From Candidatus Bathyarchaeota archaeon (GTDB lineage Archaea; Thermoproteota; Bathyarchaeia; 40CM-2-53-6; RBG-13-38-9), in the NCBI GenBank assembly GCA_026015225.1, contig JAOZGV010000024.1:1-6034 (forward strand): a stretch of DNA of 6,034 nucleotides, in the 5' to 3' direction. The notes under the pieces were generated by a model that saw nothing but the letters and a program-made list of their open reading frames with translations, was not told where the DNA came from and searched no databases. The translations under genes and the position numbers were made by a program. Shown here piece by piece: positions 4,800-6,034 of this stretch. How positions within the stretch are numbered: position 1 is the stretch's first letter; the number at the start of each line of letters is the position of its first letter.

Positions 4800-5375
4800 A
4801 TGGATAGAACCTTACTATCAATTGTTGTCGATTCTTCTTATAAAGAAAGTGAAATAAAAAATTTTTTGAAAGACCTCGTCAATATTTTTGATATTGAAGA
4901 TAGAGTTTATTCTTTGGAAAAAGAAGAAGATAAAAATCCATCAATAGTCATTTCTTTCGGTGAATTGAATGGAGAAAATTTTTCAAAGGTGCATAATAAC
5001 ATCAATTCAGATTTTTGGAAGTCAGCCAGTAAGAAATTAGCAAAAATTATTTCAAAATATGGAAAAGAACAGGACTCAATTCTTATATTTGAATGCAACT
5101 ATAAAAAATCGAGAGGAAGGTTTACTTGTAGAACTAAAGAATCAAAAATAGTAAAGGCAGCAATGAATTCATTGGAAAACGGACTTAATTTTTTAATACA
5201 GATTTTTAAAAGTGGGGATATCCCATCTAGTGAAATTCAAATCTATTGTGGTTTCGATGAGAGGGATAATGAGTATAAAATCGATAGAGCCGTGACATTT
5301 ACTCCTGAGTTCCAAGAGTATGCATATGATGAAACCAAAAACAAATGGAATAAGATAAAAATAGAAAAAGATTAA
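4800..5375 (+). CDS. Hypothetical protein, 191 residues, no recognised family
   Basis: I do not recognise this protein. The start is placed at the ATG at 4800. A TTG at 4785 would add five residues (MGGLF), but the TATA-like box 28 bases before the ATG suggests a leaderless message. The protein is soluble-looking, charged and Lys/Glu-rich, without signal peptide or membrane segment. It reads as alternating strands and helices: strand TLLSIVVDS (4-12), helix ESEIKNFLKDLVNIF (16-30), strand SIVISFGEL (48-56), helix FWKSASKKLAKIISKYG (72-88), strand SILIFECNY (93-101), a basic turn KKSRGRFTCRTKE (102-114), helix IVKAAMNSLENGLNFLIQIFK (117-137), strand EIQIYCGFD (145-153), and a C-terminal stretch rich in aromatic and acidic residues. 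The only cysteines are C99, C110 and C150, too few and too scattered for a clear metal site. Its stop is 2 bases from that of the convergent corrinoid protein gene. Codon use resembles the neighbours, so it looks like a native gene. Confidence 0.75.
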   Translation: MDRTLLSIVVDSSYKESEIKNFLKDLVNIFDIEDRVYSLEKEEDKNPSIVISFGELNGENFSKVHNNINSDFWKSASKKLAKIISKYGKEQDSILIFECNYKKSRGRFTCRTKESKIVKAAMNSLENGLNFLIQIFKSGDIPSSEIQIYCGFDERDNEYKIDRAVTFTPEFQEYAYDETKNKWNKIKIEKD

Positions 5376-5377
5376 CT

Positions 5378-6022
5378 TTAACTAAGGATCCATTGTTCAC
5401 AAATTTTAACTCCATGCACTACATCTTTTGCTCTTGCGTCAGCACCCGCTGATTTAGCAAATTCATCTGTTAGAGGGGCCCCTCCTACAATAACTTTTAC
5501 TCTATTTCTAATGCCCGAAGATTCGAGTGCTTCTACAACTTGTTTTATTCCTAACATTGTAGAACTTGTTAAAGCAGAAATTCCGACGATTTGAGCATTT
5601 TCATTTTTTACAGCATCCACAAATTTCTCGGCGGACACATCAATTCCTAAATCTGTAACATCAAACCCAGAACCAATTAAACTCACTACTGCGATATTTT
5701 TTCCTATATCGTGTAAGTCTCCTGGCGCACTACCTATTACTGCCTTAGCTTTGTATTTGGCGTCTTTTCCTACCATGTAAGGTTTAATAATATCAGAAAT
5801 TGATTTCATGATTGACCCTGAAATCACAAGTTCGCTTATGAAGTATTCATTTGACTCAAATTTTTCACCGACGGCCGCACTTGCATTCCTCATTTCTTCG
5901 ATTAATTTATAGGGGGAGATTCCTGACTCCAAGGCCTTCTTTGCGGCATTAATTGCATTATCCATTTCTAGATTTATTATTGAGTTTCTGATGACTTCCA
6001 AAAGATTGTTTTTTTCTTCCAT
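5378..6022 (-). CDS. Corrinoid (B12-binding) methyl-carrier protein, MtbC/MttC/MtaC family
   Basis: This 214-residue cytosolic protein is of the type that carries a methyl group on cobalt between a substrate-specific methyltransferase and a second methyltransferase acting on coenzyme M or tetrahydro(methano)pterin. Residues about 5-85 form the helical cap domain (LLEVIRNSIINLEMDNAINAAKKALESG, then a helix with SELVISGSIMKSI). Residues about 92-214 form the Rossmann-like B12 domain. The cobalt-ligand motif DxHxxG is complete as GDLHDIGKN (101-109: D102, H104, G107). Other marks are the LGIDVSAEKFVDAV segment (125-138), SALTSSTM (149-156) and VGGAPLTDEF (179-188). Length is typical of the family. 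The methylated substrate (mono-, di- or trimethylamine, methanol, methoxylated aromatics, glycine betaine) cannot be told from the sequence. The partner methyltransferase is not in the window; only 12 bases remain upstream of the ATG, so it may lie beyond the right edge. Confidence 0.95.
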   Translation of the reverse strand: MEEKNNLLEVIRNSIINLEMDNAINAAKKALESGISPYKLIEEMRNASAAVGEKFESNEYFISELVISGSIMKSISDIIKPYMVGKDAKYKAKAVIGSAPGDLHDIGKNIAVVSLIGSGFDVTDLGIDVSAEKFVDAVKNENAQIVGISALTSSTMLGIKQVVEALESSGIRNRVKVIVGGAPLTDEFAKSAGADARAKDVVHGVKICEQWILS

Positions 6023-6034
6023 ATATTTTCTATC

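Noticed and set aside
4907..5098. 63-codon minus-strand open frame inside the 191-residue protein gene
   Set aside because: It is antisense to a better supported gene with a promoter and has no start signals of its own.

Overview
The window looks like low-G+C archaeal DNA, probably from the TACK side (Bathyarchaeia- or Nitrososphaeria-like). The evidence is archaeal-type uS19 and uL22, TATA-like boxes about 25 bp ahead of likely transcript starts, and a mix of Shine-Dalgarno-led and apparently near-leaderless genes. An intact nickel-responsive NikR and a corrinoid methyl-carrier protein point to an anaerobe with nickel- and B12-dependent one-carbon metabolism. The taxonomic placement is inference from remembered protein flavour, not from a search.

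Layout, left to right: (1) the 3' part of a small protein resembling proteasome assembly chaperone 4 (+); (2) an HD-domain phosphohydrolase of the SAMHD1/dNTPase family (-); (3) thymidylate kinase (+), divergent from the HD gene; (4) nikR (-); (5) a 216-bp gap holding a hairpin plus U-tracts that reads as the terminator of the next unit; (6) a two-gene ribosomal unit, uS19 then uL22 (-), cut off from the rest of the S10 cluster; (7) a small winged-helix protein (+); (8) a stand-alone Lrp/AsnC ligand-binding (RAM) domain (-); (9) an unrecognised 191-residue protein (+); (10) a corrinoid protein of the methylamine/methanol methyltransferase type (-), whose start lies 12 bases from the right edge.

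Strands alternate almost perfectly, and only uS19-uL22 form an operon. All four tail-to-tail junctions are extremely tight: two share one TTAA that provides the stop codon of both genes, and the other two have gaps of 2 and 10 bases. The head-to-head spaces are 122 to 190 bp and hold the promoters.

Functional links are modest. The HD enzyme (dNTP breakdown) and thymidylate kinase (dTTP synthesis) share a divergent promoter region. NikR and the corrinoid protein fit the same kind of metabolism but are not adjacent. No mobile element, CRISPR array, tRNA or rRNA was seen. The main points for follow-up are the orphan uS19-uL22 pair with its own promoter and terminator, the PAC4-like protein, the shared-stop convergent junctions and the unrecognised 191-residue protein.
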